Assembly (NCBI RefSeq): GCF_900183385.1
Contig: NZ_FXUT01000027.1
Location: forward strand, 1-64,000
Direction: 5' to 3'
DNA: 64,000 nucleotides
DNA from: Listeria costaricensis
GTDB taxonomy: Bacteria > Bacillota > Bacilli > Lactobacillales > Listeriaceae
Shown here: piece by piece, positions 18,034 to 28,799 of the stretch
Numbering within the stretch: position 1 is the stretch's first letter
Layout: each line of letters starts with the position of its first letter
Notes under the pieces: generated by a model
Databases searched by the model: none
Told to the model about the DNA's origin: nothing
What the model saw: the letters and a program-made list of their open reading frames with translations, nothing else
Translations under genes and position numbers: made by a program

Positions 18034-19046
18034 GCGTGCTGCACCTCCTCAACGACGACCCCTTCAGAACGCAGATAGGTGATCGCTTTTTCATATTCCG
18101 CCTCGTCTCCTTTTAAATGAACCAGCAGTTTGCCGAGCGTATCATTTTTCAAGTGATCGATTCCACCAGCTAAAATGCTTGGCAATACGTCGAACTTACG
18201 CGAAACGAGTGCCAGAGCCGGTTCATCCGAGCCCTCACCAATAAAATGCAGCGAAACGAGTTTTCCAGTTGCACGGTATTTTTCGAGCACGTCCCGAGGA
18301 ATATCAAAGCTTGCCTCAGAGCCAACAAAGCGCTTCGTCGTAGGATGCTCAGGATGCGTGAAGACTTCTAAAACGGAGCCTTCTTCGACAATTTGCCCAT
18401 TTTCCATCACAGCAACCCGGTCACAAATGCGTTGAATTACATCAAGCTCATGGGTGATCAGGAAGACCGTAATGCCCAGCTCATTGTTGATTTTCAAAAG
18501 TAGGTTCAAAATGGCTTCGGTCGTCTCTGGATCGAGTGCACTTGTCGCCTCATCGCTCAGTAAAATTTCCGGTTCATGCGCGAGGGCGCGGGCAATGGCA
18601 ACACGCTGCTTCTGCCCACCGGAAAGCTGTGCCGGGAAGTTATCTTTTTTATCCGTCAAACCGACGATTTCCAGATATTTTTCAGCGCGCTCACGGATGA
18701 CCTCTTTGGAAAGTCCTTCAAGGCGAAGTGGAATTGCAATATTGTCATAGACCGTCGCCGTTTTCAGCAAATTGTAGCCTTGGAAAATCATCCCGATTTT
18801 GCGGCGCGCTTCCCGAAGCTCTTTTACTGAAAGGGTGGCGAGATCCTGACCGGCAATCTTGACGGAGCCGCTTGTCGGGCGTTCCAGAAAGTTCACGCAG
18901 CGAACCAGCGTGCTTTTGCCGGCGCCGCTATAGCCGACAATCCCGAAAATCTCTCCTTTTTTGACCTGAAGGGAAACATTGTTGACCGCTTTGACTAGCT
19001 GGCCATTAACGTCAAAAGTTTTAGAAACCTGATGTAATTCAATCAC
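18030..19046 (-). CDS. metN: Methionine ABC transporter ATP-binding protein
   Basis: A 338-residue ATPase with Walker A GYSGAGKST, Q-loop in MIFQGYNLL, signature LSGGQKQRVAIARAL, Walker B ILLSDEATSALD and the H-loop in LITHELDVI. The C-terminal NIL domain (about 265-338, ILAGGIDHLKNDTLGKLLV) is the methionine-sensing domain that mediates trans-inhibition in MetNI. It sits 12 bases after metQ. Confidence 0.95.
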   Translation of the reverse strand: MIELHQVSKTFDVNGQLVKAVNNVSLQVKKGEIFGIVGYSGAGKSTLVRCVNFLERPTSGSVKIAGQDLATLSVKELREARRKIGMIFQGYNLLKTATVYDNIAIPLRLEGLSKEVIRERAEKYLEIVGLTDKKDNFPAQLSGGQKQRVAIARALAHEPEILLSDEATSALDPETTEAILNLLLKINNELGITVFLITHELDVIQRICDRVAVMENGQIVEEGSVLEVFTHPEHPTTKRFVGSEASFDIPRDVLEKYRATGKLVSLHFIGEGSDEPALALVSRKFDVLPSILAGGIDHLKNDTLGKLLVHLKGDEAEYEKAITYLRSEGVVVEEVQHA

Positions 19047-19058
19047 TTAAAACAACTC

Positions 19059-19877
19059 CTAAAATGCAGGTACGACAGACCCGTTGAACTCGTCTTCGAT
19101 ATACTGCTTGATTTCGTCTGAATGGTAGTATTTTTCGAGCGTCTTCACAACTTCATCGTCTTTATTTTCAGAACGGACAACGAAGACATTTGGATAAGGA
19201 TTATCTTTTACCGGTTCATGGTAAATCGAATCTTCATTAATTGACAAGCCGGCGCCCATTGCAAAGTTTGTGTTGATGGCTGCCGCCGCAAATTCATCCA
19301 GCTGAGCCGGAATCTGAGAAGCTTCCAGTTCGACCACTTCTAGATCAAGCGGATTTTCCGCAATGTCATTTTTGGTCGCTTTTTCTTCCACGCCATCTTT
19401 CAGTTTAATCACACCAGCATCTTCAAAAAGCTTCAAGCCGCGGTATTCGTTAGACGGATCATTCGGCACCGCAATTTTGTCGCCTTTTTTCAAATTTTTC
19501 AAGTCTTTGATTGAGTTGGAATAAACGCCCATTGGGAAAGCGACCGTTTTAAAGGCGATATCGAAATCATAGCCTTTGTCTTTTTCCTGCGACTCAAGGA
19601 AAGGAATCGTTTGGTAGTTATTGGCATCCAGATCGCCATCACTCAGTGCTGTGTTTGGCGTATTGTAGTCATCGAACGTTTTCACATTGATTGTCAGACC
19701 ATCTTTTGCCGCCATTTTTTTCACTTGTTCGGCGATTTGTTGATGCGGTCCACCGGTCACACCGATTGTAATTTCTTTCGTGCTAAGTGTTTTTGATTCG
19801 CTATCACCACAAGCTGCAAGACCGAATACGAGCACGCCCGCAATCAGTGCAAAAATTCCTTTTGTTACTTTTTTCAT
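19059..19877 (-). CDS. metQ: Methionine-binding lipoprotein
   Basis: A 272-residue substrate-binding lipoprotein of the NlpA/MetQ family. The signal peptide ends in the lipobox LAAC with Cys23 as lipidation site. TKEITIGVTGGPHQQIAEQV and FDDYNTPNTALSDGDLDANNYQ are the expected MetQ motifs. It is the first gene of the operon and directly follows the SAM riboswitch. Confidence 0.95.
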   Translation of the reverse strand: MKKVTKGIFALIAGVLVFGLAACGDSESKTLSTKEITIGVTGGPHQQIAEQVKKMAAKDGLTINVKTFDDYNTPNTALSDGDLDANNYQTIPFLESQEKDKGYDFDIAFKTVAFPMGVYSNSIKDLKNLKKGDKIAVPNDPSNEYRGLKLFEDAGVIKLKDGVEEKATKNDIAENPLDLEVVELEASQIPAQLDEFAAAAINTNFAMGAGLSINEDSIYHEPVKDNPYPNVFVVRSENKDDEVVKTLEKYYHSDEIKQYIEDEFNGSVVPAF

Positions 19878-19915
19878 GAAAAATTCCTCCCTTTTAAGTA
19901 GAAAAATTAGGCAAT

Positions 19916-20091
19916 AAAAAAACTCCCCTATTCAGAATAGAGAAGTGGAATTAAAAGAACATGTCCGACTCCTCTTATCTGTCAAAATGGTCTCCCACTT
20001 TGCTGGAATTAGCACCTTCACCTCCAAAAAATTGGAAAGTTGGGTTGCCGGGCGTCGACGGGCCAGTCCCTCAGCCGCTCTTGATAAGAGA
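19916..20091 (-). ncRNA. SAM-I (S-box) riboswitch with terminator
   Basis: Reading the minus strand, the P1 helix (CTCTTATC at 20090-20083 with GATAAGAG at 19979-19972) encloses the S-box core GGCTGAGGGACTGGC, CCCGGCAACC and GGTGCTAATTCC, all of which are S-box hallmarks. A downstream stem around 19925-19950 is followed by seven T residues and acts as the terminator. When SAM is plentiful, transcription of metQ-metN-metI-amidase should stop here. Confidence 0.95.
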
Positions 20092-20120
20092 ATGAAATTT
20101 TAAAAAACCTGTTACTTTTA

Positions 20121-20149
20121 AATATACCGATTTAACATGGGAATGTCAA
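20121..20149 (-). promoter_or_regulatory. Promoter of the metQNI operon
   Basis: On the minus strand TTGACA (20149-20144) and TATATT (20126-20121) are 17 bases apart, a near-ideal sigma-A promoter that would start the S-box leader about 25 bases before P1. Confidence 0.85.
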
Positions 20150-20177
20150 TGGACGTTTTGAAAATAGTCAATGAAAA

Positions 20178-20642
20178 TCATGACAAATTCCAGTAAAGAT
20201 CCGTCTTTTCTTTTAAAGTCTGAACCGCTTGTTCATTTTTCGCTAAAATGTGTTCTGCTTTTGCCTGACCGAGAATTTGATTATCACTTTGAATAAATGC
20301 CATATTTTCATCCACGAGAATACAATAAGAATGACCATTTTCTGCTTGAAGCTGAAGGCCATATTCATAACCGCCTGATGCAAGTGGCCAAATAATCAGC
20401 GAGGAGGAGTCGGTTTGATTGCTAACTGCCAGATTGCCCGTAAATGAACCAAAACCGGGCTTACTTGCGGAATACGTGTACGGGTCCTTATCTATGAATA
20501 AGTAGGAATCTGTCGGGATCTTCTTCATGTCTACCCCATAAGGCTGATACTTAAAATAGCTGTAACCCAGCCAACAAGCGGTGTACAAAAGTGCCAAATT
20601 CCCAATGGTTATAACAAAAACACCTCTTTTTCTCAATTTCAT
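20178..20642 (-). CDS. Membrane-anchored protein of unknown function
   Basis: About 154 residues: a basic N terminus (MKLRKRG), one transmembrane segment (VFVITIGNLALLYTACWLGYS), and an outside domain of about 120 residues rich in Tyr, Ser and Gly. The upstream in-frame ATG at 20675 has no ribosome binding site, whereas AAAGGGAG precedes the ATG at 20642, so the shorter form is preferred. I recognise no family. It is transcribed away from the aminotransferase gene and towards the methionine operon, with its own promoter region. Confidence 0.65.
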   Translation of the reverse strand: MKLRKRGVFVITIGNLALLYTACWLGYSYFKYQPYGVDMKKIPTDSYLFIDKDPYTYSASKPGFGSFTGNLAVSNQTDSSSLIIWPLASGGYEYGLQLQAENGHSYCILVDENMAFIQSDNQILGQAKAEHILAKNEQAVQTLKEKTDLYWNLS

Positions 20643-20694
20643 CGTTGTCCACTCCCTTTGAAGTAATCTTTTCAATGTTTATTACACAATGCTT

Positions 20695-20708
20695 TGAAAG
20701 CGCTTAAA
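20695..20708. promoter_or_regulatory. Possible catabolite-response element
   Basis: TGAAAGCGCTTAAA matches the CcpA site consensus TGWAANCGNTNWCA at all but one defined position. It lies between two divergent genes, 50-60 bases from each start. A single-mismatch site by eye is weak evidence. Confidence 0.35.
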
Positions 20709-20767
20709 AGGAGTGCCAGGAATATTCTTTAAAATGTGACTAGACAAACCCCGCAGAAAACCGTAAT

Positions 20768-21991
20768 ATGAAAAACAATGAAACTAATCGAAAGCGGGTG
20801 AATGATTTGAAGCTCTCCAGCAAACTTCAAAATCTTCCAGAACAGTTTTTCTCCAACCTTGTCCAAAAAGTCAATGCCCAAATTGCGGCAGGTGTGGATG
20901 TGATCAATCTTGGCCAAGGGAATCCTGATCAGCCGACACCGCCACATATTGTCGAAGCGCTTCAAACGGCAGCGGCAGAACCGGCTAATCATAAATATTC
21001 ACTTTTCCGCGGCAAGCCGGAATTAAAGCAGGCCGTGGCTGATTTTTACCAGCGCGAATACGGCGTTGCGATTGATCCCGAAACAGAAGTGGCGATTCTC
21101 TTTGGCTCGAAAACCGGCCTTGTTGAGCTGCCGATGTGTGTGCTTGAAGAAGGGGAAACGATGCTTTTGCCAGACCCTGGCTATCCAGATTATCTTTCTG
21201 GCGTTGTGCTTTCGGGTGTTCATTTTGAAACGATGCCGTTACTTGAAGAAAATGCCTTTTTACCAGACTATCAGGCGCTTTCTGACGAGGTGTGTGAGGC
21301 CGCTAAACTGATGTACCTCAACTATCCGAATAATCCTACAGGGGCCGTTTCGACAGCTGCCTTTTTTGAAGAAACGGTCGACTTTGCCAAAGAAAATGAG
21401 ATTGCCGTGCTGCATGATTTTGCTTACGGAGCGTTAGGATTTGACGGTAAGAAGCCGCGCAGTTTTCTGCAGACAGAAGGCGCCAAGGAAATCGGCATCG
21501 AACTTTACACGCTCAGCAAGACGTATAATATGGCCGGCTGGCGGGTGGGCTTTGCCGTTGGGAATGCCGAACTAGTCGAGGCGATCAATCTGATTCAGGA
21601 TCACCTGTATGTCAGCCTGTTTCCTGCCGTTCAGGATGCAGCCATCGCAGCGATCAGCGGACCGCAGGATTGTGTGGCAGAACTGAATGCCCGCTATCAG
21701 AGCCGCCGGGACGCCTTTTTGACCGCATGTGAGGAAATCGGTTGGCCGTATGTGGCACCGGAAGGCTCATTTTTCGCTTGGATGAAAGTTCCAGAAGGCT
21801 TCACAAGTAGCGAATTTGCCGATCATTTGCTAAGCGAGGCGGGAGTGGCTGTCGCGGATGGCAGCGGCTTCGGGGCATGCGGTGAAGGGTACGTTCGAGT
21901 GGGCCTTCTAATCGACGAGCCGCGCTTACGGGAAGCCGTTCTCCGAGTGGGGCAGCTCGATCTTTTCAAAAAAACCATAAAAAACTATTGA
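20768..21991 (+). CDS. PLP-dependent class I/II aminotransferase, MtnE-like
   Basis: A fold-type I aminotransferase of about 400 residues. LGQGNPDQPTPPHIV, FRGKPELKQAVADFY, YPNNPTGA (substrate carboxylate and PLP Asn), HDFAYG (Asp binding the PLP ring N) and YTLSKTYNMAGWRVGF (the Schiff-base Lys in SKTYNMAGWR) are present. It resembles Bacillus MtnE/YkrV, which transaminates 2-oxo-4-methylthiobutyrate to methionine, and its neighbours fit that. The start is uncertain: ATG at 20768 lacks a good ribosome binding site, while a TTG at 20807 follows AAAGCGGGTG and would begin MKLSSKLQNLPEQFF. Specificity is not proven by sequence. Confidence 0.85.
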   Translation: MKNNETNRKRVNDLKLSSKLQNLPEQFFSNLVQKVNAQIAAGVDVINLGQGNPDQPTPPHIVEALQTAAAEPANHKYSLFRGKPELKQAVADFYQREYGVAIDPETEVAILFGSKTGLVELPMCVLEEGETMLLPDPGYPDYLSGVVLSGVHFETMPLLEENAFLPDYQALSDEVCEAAKLMYLNYPNNPTGAVSTAAFFEETVDFAKENEIAVLHDFAYGALGFDGKKPRSFLQTEGAKEIGIELYTLSKTYNMAGWRVGFAVGNAELVEAINLIQDHLYVSLFPAVQDAAIAAISGPQDCVAELNARYQSRRDAFLTACEEIGWPYVAPEGSFFAWMKVPEGFTSSEFADHLLSEAGVAVADGSGFGACGEGYVRVGLLIDEPRLREAVLRVGQLDLFKKTIKNY

Positions 21992-22105
21992 CTCGGTTCG
22001 CATGTTCATGTTTTAATAAGGGAGTGCCTTTTTTCAGGAAAACAACAGTGAGGGATATTCTCCCTGCTGTTTGATATAGATTCTTGTGAAGGGATACCCC
22101 TTTAA

Positions 22106-22178
22106 GGTTCCGTGGTGTAGGGGTTAACATGCCTGCCTGTCACGCAGGAGATCGCGGGTTCAAATCCCGTCGGAACCG
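22106..22178 (+). tRNA. tRNA-Asp (anticodon GTC)
   Basis: A 73-base cloverleaf. The acceptor stem pairs GGTTCCG with CGGAACC, the discriminator is G, the anticodon arm CCTGC-CTGTCAC-GCAGG shows GTC, and the T arm GCGGGTTCAAATCCCGT is canonical. No CCA is encoded. It is followed at once by a terminator. Confidence 0.97.
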
Positions 22179-22186
22179 CTTGAAAT

Positions 22187-22221
22187 AGCCCTTGAAAGTT
22201 AACAGCTTTCAAGGGCTTTTG
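22187..22221 (+). terminator. Terminator of tRNA-Asp
   Basis: The 12-bp stem AGCCCTTGAAAG/CTTTCAAGGGCT has an 8-base loop and a short T run. A close copy of its core (CCTTGAA-GG/CTTTCAAGG) recurs at 27599-27624 on the far side of the sugar cassette. Confidence 0.85.
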
Positions 22222-22338
22222 TTATGGAATTTAACTTGGATGGGAGGCTGCTCAAACAAGAACGGCTGTGGCAACTTTCCACTTTTTACAAAATCGTCTA
22301 TAATATATAAAGAGAAAAATGGGCGGTGGAGGATAGAA

Positions 22339-23313
22339 ATGATAAGCATAAATGAAATAGCTGCTATGGCGGGCGTTTCCAAAAGTACAGTTTCAAGGTA
22401 TCTAAATGGGGGCTCCATTAGCCAAAAAACAGAAGCAAAAATCCGGAAAATTGTGGAAGAAACAGGCTATATTCCCAATCAGTTTGCGCGCAGTCTAAAG
22501 GCGAAGGAAACCAAGATGATTGGCGTGATCATTCCGCGTTTAGATTCGCAAGCAATGGCGGAAACGCTGCGGGGAATTGATAAAGTTTTGCGGCAAGCAG
22601 AGTATCAAATGGTGATTACAAATACAGAGCAGGAAATTGAACGGGAAATAGAAAGCCTTTATACACTCGCGAAGCAAAAAGTTGCGGGCATTATTTTAGC
22701 GGCCACCTTGATCACAGAAAAACATCTTAAGGCAATGGCTGAAATCGAGGTGCCAATCGTCGTCGTTGGTCAACACTGCGATTCACAGGTATCGGTTGTA
22801 TATGACGATTATCAAGTGGGTCGTCTGCTAGGGGAATATATTTTTGAGCAGGGACACCGTAATGTGGCTTATGTAGGGGTTTCAGAAGCCGATCATGCAG
22901 TCGGTGTCGAACGGAAACGTGGAGTGACGGATCGTGCAGCGGATTTTTCTGATGTGGAGCTATCTCTTTTCACGACAGACTTTTCCTCAAATGAAGCCAT
23001 TAAAGTTGGGCAGACCATTTTGAAAAAGCAACGACCAACAGCCATCATTGCTGCAACTGATAATATAGGGCTTGGAATATTAAAAGCTTGCTATTTGGAA
23101 GGAATTCGAGTGCCAGAAGATGTGTCGTTAATTAGTGTGGGCGGATATGGGATCACAGAGCTAGTCACCCCGTCACTTACGACCATCAAATTGAATTTTG
23201 ATCTAGCAGGGAAGCTGGCGGCACAGGCAGTGACAGGTCAAATAGCAGAAAAACAGCAGTACGTGGTTCCTTTTCAATTATTGGAAAGAGAGAGTGTTGA
23301 CAAAATAAAATAA
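22339..23313 (+). CDS. LacI-family repressor of the sucrose-type PTS operon
   Basis: A 324-residue LacI/GalR regulator. The N-terminal helix-turn-helix (ISINEIAAMAGVSKSTVSRYLN) and hinge helix precede a periplasmic-binding-protein-like core (MIGVIIPRLDSQAMAETLRG onward, effector site). I chose ATG 22339, which has GGTGGAGG 7 bases upstream; an earlier in-frame codon lies inside the tRNA terminator. The ScrR family to which it seems closest responds to sucrose or fructose (phosphates). Its likely operators are the two palindromes just downstream of its own gene. Confidence 0.88.
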   Translation: MISINEIAAMAGVSKSTVSRYLNGGSISQKTEAKIRKIVEETGYIPNQFARSLKAKETKMIGVIIPRLDSQAMAETLRGIDKVLRQAEYQMVITNTEQEIEREIESLYTLAKQKVAGIILAATLITEKHLKAMAEIEVPIVVVGQHCDSQVSVVYDDYQVGRLLGEYIFEQGHRNVAYVGVSEADHAVGVERKRGVTDRAADFSDVELSLFTTDFSSNEAIKVGQTILKKQRPTAIIAATDNIGLGILKACYLEGIRVPEDVSLISVGGYGITELVTPSLTTIKLNFDLAGKLAAQAVTGQIAEKQQYVVPFQLLERESVDKIK

Positions 23314-23325
23314 AGAAGGTATGAT
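23297..23325 (+). promoter_or_regulatory. Promoter of the GH32-PTS operon
   Basis: TTGACA (23297-23302) and TATGAT (23320-23325) are spaced by exactly 17 bases. The -35 lies inside the last codons of the LacI-type gene, and transcription would begin inside the first operator. Confidence 0.85.
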
Positions 23326-23330
23326 GATTT

Positions 23331-23343
23331 TGGAACCGGTTCC
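23331..23343. promoter_or_regulatory. Operator 1 for the LacI-type repressor
   Basis: GGAACCGGTTCC is a perfect 12-bp palindrome with the central CG typical of LacI-family sites. It overlaps the expected transcription start. Confidence 0.8.
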
Positions 23344-23383
23344 TCCTTGGGATAGCGAGCCGGTTTCATTATTATTCATTTTT

Positions 23384-23395
23384 GGAACCGGTTCC
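23384..23395. promoter_or_regulatory. Operator 2 for the LacI-type repressor
   Basis: An identical GGAACCGGTTCC palindrome lies 52 bases downstream of the first (five helical turns), just before the ribosome binding site of the GH32 gene. The spacing favours cooperative binding or looping. Confidence 0.8.
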
Positions 23396-23410
23396 GATGG
23401 AGGAGAAGAT

Positions 23411-26666
<3,256 letters not shown>

Positions 26667-26684
26667 AGGAGGCAAGGAATCACA

Positions 26685-27524
26685 ATGGTAAAAATAATAG
26701 ATGCCATTCAGATGATCATTGAAAAGAGCCAGGCACAAGCTGTTGACGAGACGAAAACAATCGATCAAGTTATCATCGGTGATGTAAATCAGGAACTAAC
26801 CGGCATTGTGACCACTTTTATGGCGACAATTGATGTCATCAAAGAGGCCGACCAGTTAGGTGCCAACTTTATTATCACGCATGAACCTACTTGGTTTAAT
26901 GGAAGAGACCGGACGGCATGGCTTTTGGAAGATGCCGTTTATGAAGAAAAACTAGCGCTGATAAAGAGCAAAGGTATAACAATCTGGCGCTTTCATGACT
27001 ACATGCATATGGGCGAAAAGGATTTAATTTACGCAGGATTTGAAGAGGCATTGGGCTGGAAAGGCAAAACTCTTACTAAAAATCCAGCCAGTACCAATAT
27101 TTTAGACAGATCTGAGATTTGCTATGAAATTGAGGAAATGGCCTCCAGAGAATTGATTGAACAATTAAAGAATGCACTTGGAAATGAGCCCGTGCGATTT
27201 ATCGGCGCAAAAGATGCCCGTTCAAAAAGAATAGGCGTCTTGCTTGGCGGAAGCAGCTTGGGGCTAGGGGACGAAACCAACCCGATGCAGCTGATTCAAG
27301 CGCGTGAACTTGATACAGTCATTTGCGGAGATATTACAGAATGGACCATCAGTGCCTACATTCGAGATGCCGTTCAGCTGGGACAAAATAAGTCGATGAT
27401 CGTTCTAGGACATGAAAGAAGTGAAGAAATCGGCATGAAGGCATTAAACAAATGGCTAGAGGGGCTCTCATTAGGCACAGCTATTCATTTTGTAGATTCC
27501 AAAGAGCCCTTTGAATATTGTTGA
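26685..27524 (+). CDS. NIF3-like metal-binding protein
   Basis: A 279-residue protein of the NIF3/YqfO family (dinuclear-metal fold). Metal-ligand motifs are visible: ITHEPTWF (His66, Glu67) and WRFHDYMH (His104, His108). Family members have been described as GTP cyclohydrolase I type 2-like, but their activity is poorly established. It sits 18 bases after the PTS gene and before the operon terminator; why such a protein belongs to a sucrose operon is not clear from sequence. Confidence 0.75.
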   Translation: MVKIIDAIQMIIEKSQAQAVDETKTIDQVIIGDVNQELTGIVTTFMATIDVIKEADQLGANFIITHEPTWFNGRDRTAWLLEDAVYEEKLALIKSKGITIWRFHDYMHMGEKDLIYAGFEEALGWKGKTLTKNPASTNILDRSEICYEIEEMASRELIEQLKNALGNEPVRFIGAKDARSKRIGVLLGGSSLGLGDETNPMQLIQARELDTVICGDITEWTISAYIRDAVQLGQNKSMIVLGHERSEEIGMKALNKWLEGLSLGTAIHFVDSKEPFEYC

Positions 27525-27598
27525 AGGTAATGAATGATGATCTGTTTGTTTATTTTAAAACATGCCCCATCTAAATAGTACTGGAAATACTTAAAAAG

Positions 27599-27628
27599 TC
27601 CTTGAAGGCTATCGCTTTCAAGGATTTT
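27599..27628 (+). terminator. Terminator of the sucrose-type PTS operon
   Basis: An 11-bp stem with one G-T pair (27599-27609 with 27614-27624) is followed by TTTT. Its core repeats that of the tRNA-Asp terminator. Confidence 0.75.
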
Positions 27629-28076
27629 CGTTTTGTAAAAATAGTCGCCTATCTCGCTATCATTTAAAGAATGGTGAAAGCTAAAAGGATAATCCTACAA
27701 GGAAAACACAATGATGAATTTTAGCGAAAAACCACGTTTCATGTATCCTATTGTTTAAATAAGGGGGGAATAAGGAAGGCTAGGGGCGCACGAAGCGGTT
27801 TTATCCTTCTTTTTTGCCGTCTCAACTCGTTTTATTACAGGTAATCATGTTTGATCGTGCTACATTTAACACTATAATGGTGCAGATACTTTTTTAGTTG
27901 TGTTATAATAGTTGTGACTATCGTATTGCGAAAGTATTATTTTGACCAAGTCACAAGACGCCGTCGGTCATGTTCAGGGAGAAGAGCAGCCGTACCGCAG
28001 TCTCGTGTGATAAATGATTTTCAAGATATTGCCGGCAGGACCGGAAAAATCCACTTATGGGAGGACTGTTTGAACA
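27629..28076 (+). promoter_or_regulatory. walR promoters and long leader
   Basis: About 450 bases without a convincing gene. TTGATC (27851-27856) and TATAAT (27873-27878), 16 bases apart, form a good promoter. An extended -10 (TGTTATAAT, hexamer 27904-27909) could be a second start. The leader to walR is then about 160-190 bases and contains GC-rich segments able to pair (for example around 27950-27980 and 28032-28045). A frame at 27914-28105 has no ribosome binding site and is not believed. The walR site is GGGAGGA. Confidence 0.55.
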
Positions 28077-28790
28077 ATGGCAGAGAAGAAAATATTAGTT
28101 GTTGATGATGAAAAGCCAATTGCAGATATTGTGAAGTTCAATTTAAATAAAGAAGGATTTGAAGTTTTTTGTGCCTATGATGGCGATGAAGCACTGGAAC
28201 TTGTGGAGGAAGTACAGCCGGATCTGATCCTGCTTGATATTATGCTTCCAGGACGTGACGGGATTGAAGTTTGTCGCGAGGTTCGTAAAAAATATGACAT
28301 GCCAATCATCATGGTAACAGCCAAGGATTCCGAAATCGATAAAGTCATTGGTTTGGAACTTGGCGCCGATGATTATGTGACAAAGCCATTCAGCAATCGC
28401 GAGCTAATCGCACGTGTGAAAGCCAATCTGCGTCGTCACAGTCAGATCAATGCGCAAACACCTGAAGAAGATGAAAACAGTGAACTGGAAATCGGTTCGT
28501 TGACAATCCATCCAGATGCGTATGTTGCTTCAAAACGTGGTGAAACAATCGAACTGACTCATCGCGAATTTGAATTACTGCATTATTTAGCGAAACATAT
28601 GGGTCAAGTCATGACGCGGGAACACTTACTGCAGACTGTATGGGGCTATGATTACTTTGGCGATGTCCGCACGGTCGATGTGACGGTTCGCCGCTTACGT
28701 GAAAAAATCGAGGACAATCCGAGTCATCCGGCTTGGCTTGTGACTAGACGCGGGGTCGGCTACTATCTGCGCAACCCTGAACAGGAGTAG
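28077..28790 (+). CDS. walR: Essential cell-wall response regulator WalR
   Basis: A 237-residue OmpR/PhoB-type regulator. The receiver domain has acidic pocket Asp10/Asp11, phospho-acceptor Asp54 ([11 protein letters not shown]) and Lys103 (TKPFSNREL). The C-terminal winged helix ends [16 protein letters not shown] and TRRGVGYYL. In low-GC Gram-positives WalR controls autolysins and peptidoglycan turnover. It is the first gene of the walRK-yycHIJ run, 9 bases before walK. Confidence 0.97.
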   Translation: MAEKKILVVDDEKPIADIVKFNLNKEGFEVFCAYDGDEALELVEEVQPDLILLDIMLPGRDGIEVCREVRKKYDMPIIMVTAKDSEIDKVIGLELGADDYVTKPFSNRELIARVKANLRRHSQINAQTPEEDENSELEIGSLTIHPDAYVASKRGETIELTHREFELLHYLAKHMGQVMTREHLLQTVWGYDYFGDVRTVDVTVRRLREKIEDNPSHPAWLVTRRGVGYYLRNPEQE

Positions 28791-28799
28791 AAGAAAAAT

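Noticed and set aside
27914-28105. A 63-codon frame ahead of walR
   Set aside because: No ribosome binding site, unlikely composition, and it runs into walR in another frame; the region is better read as leader RNA.
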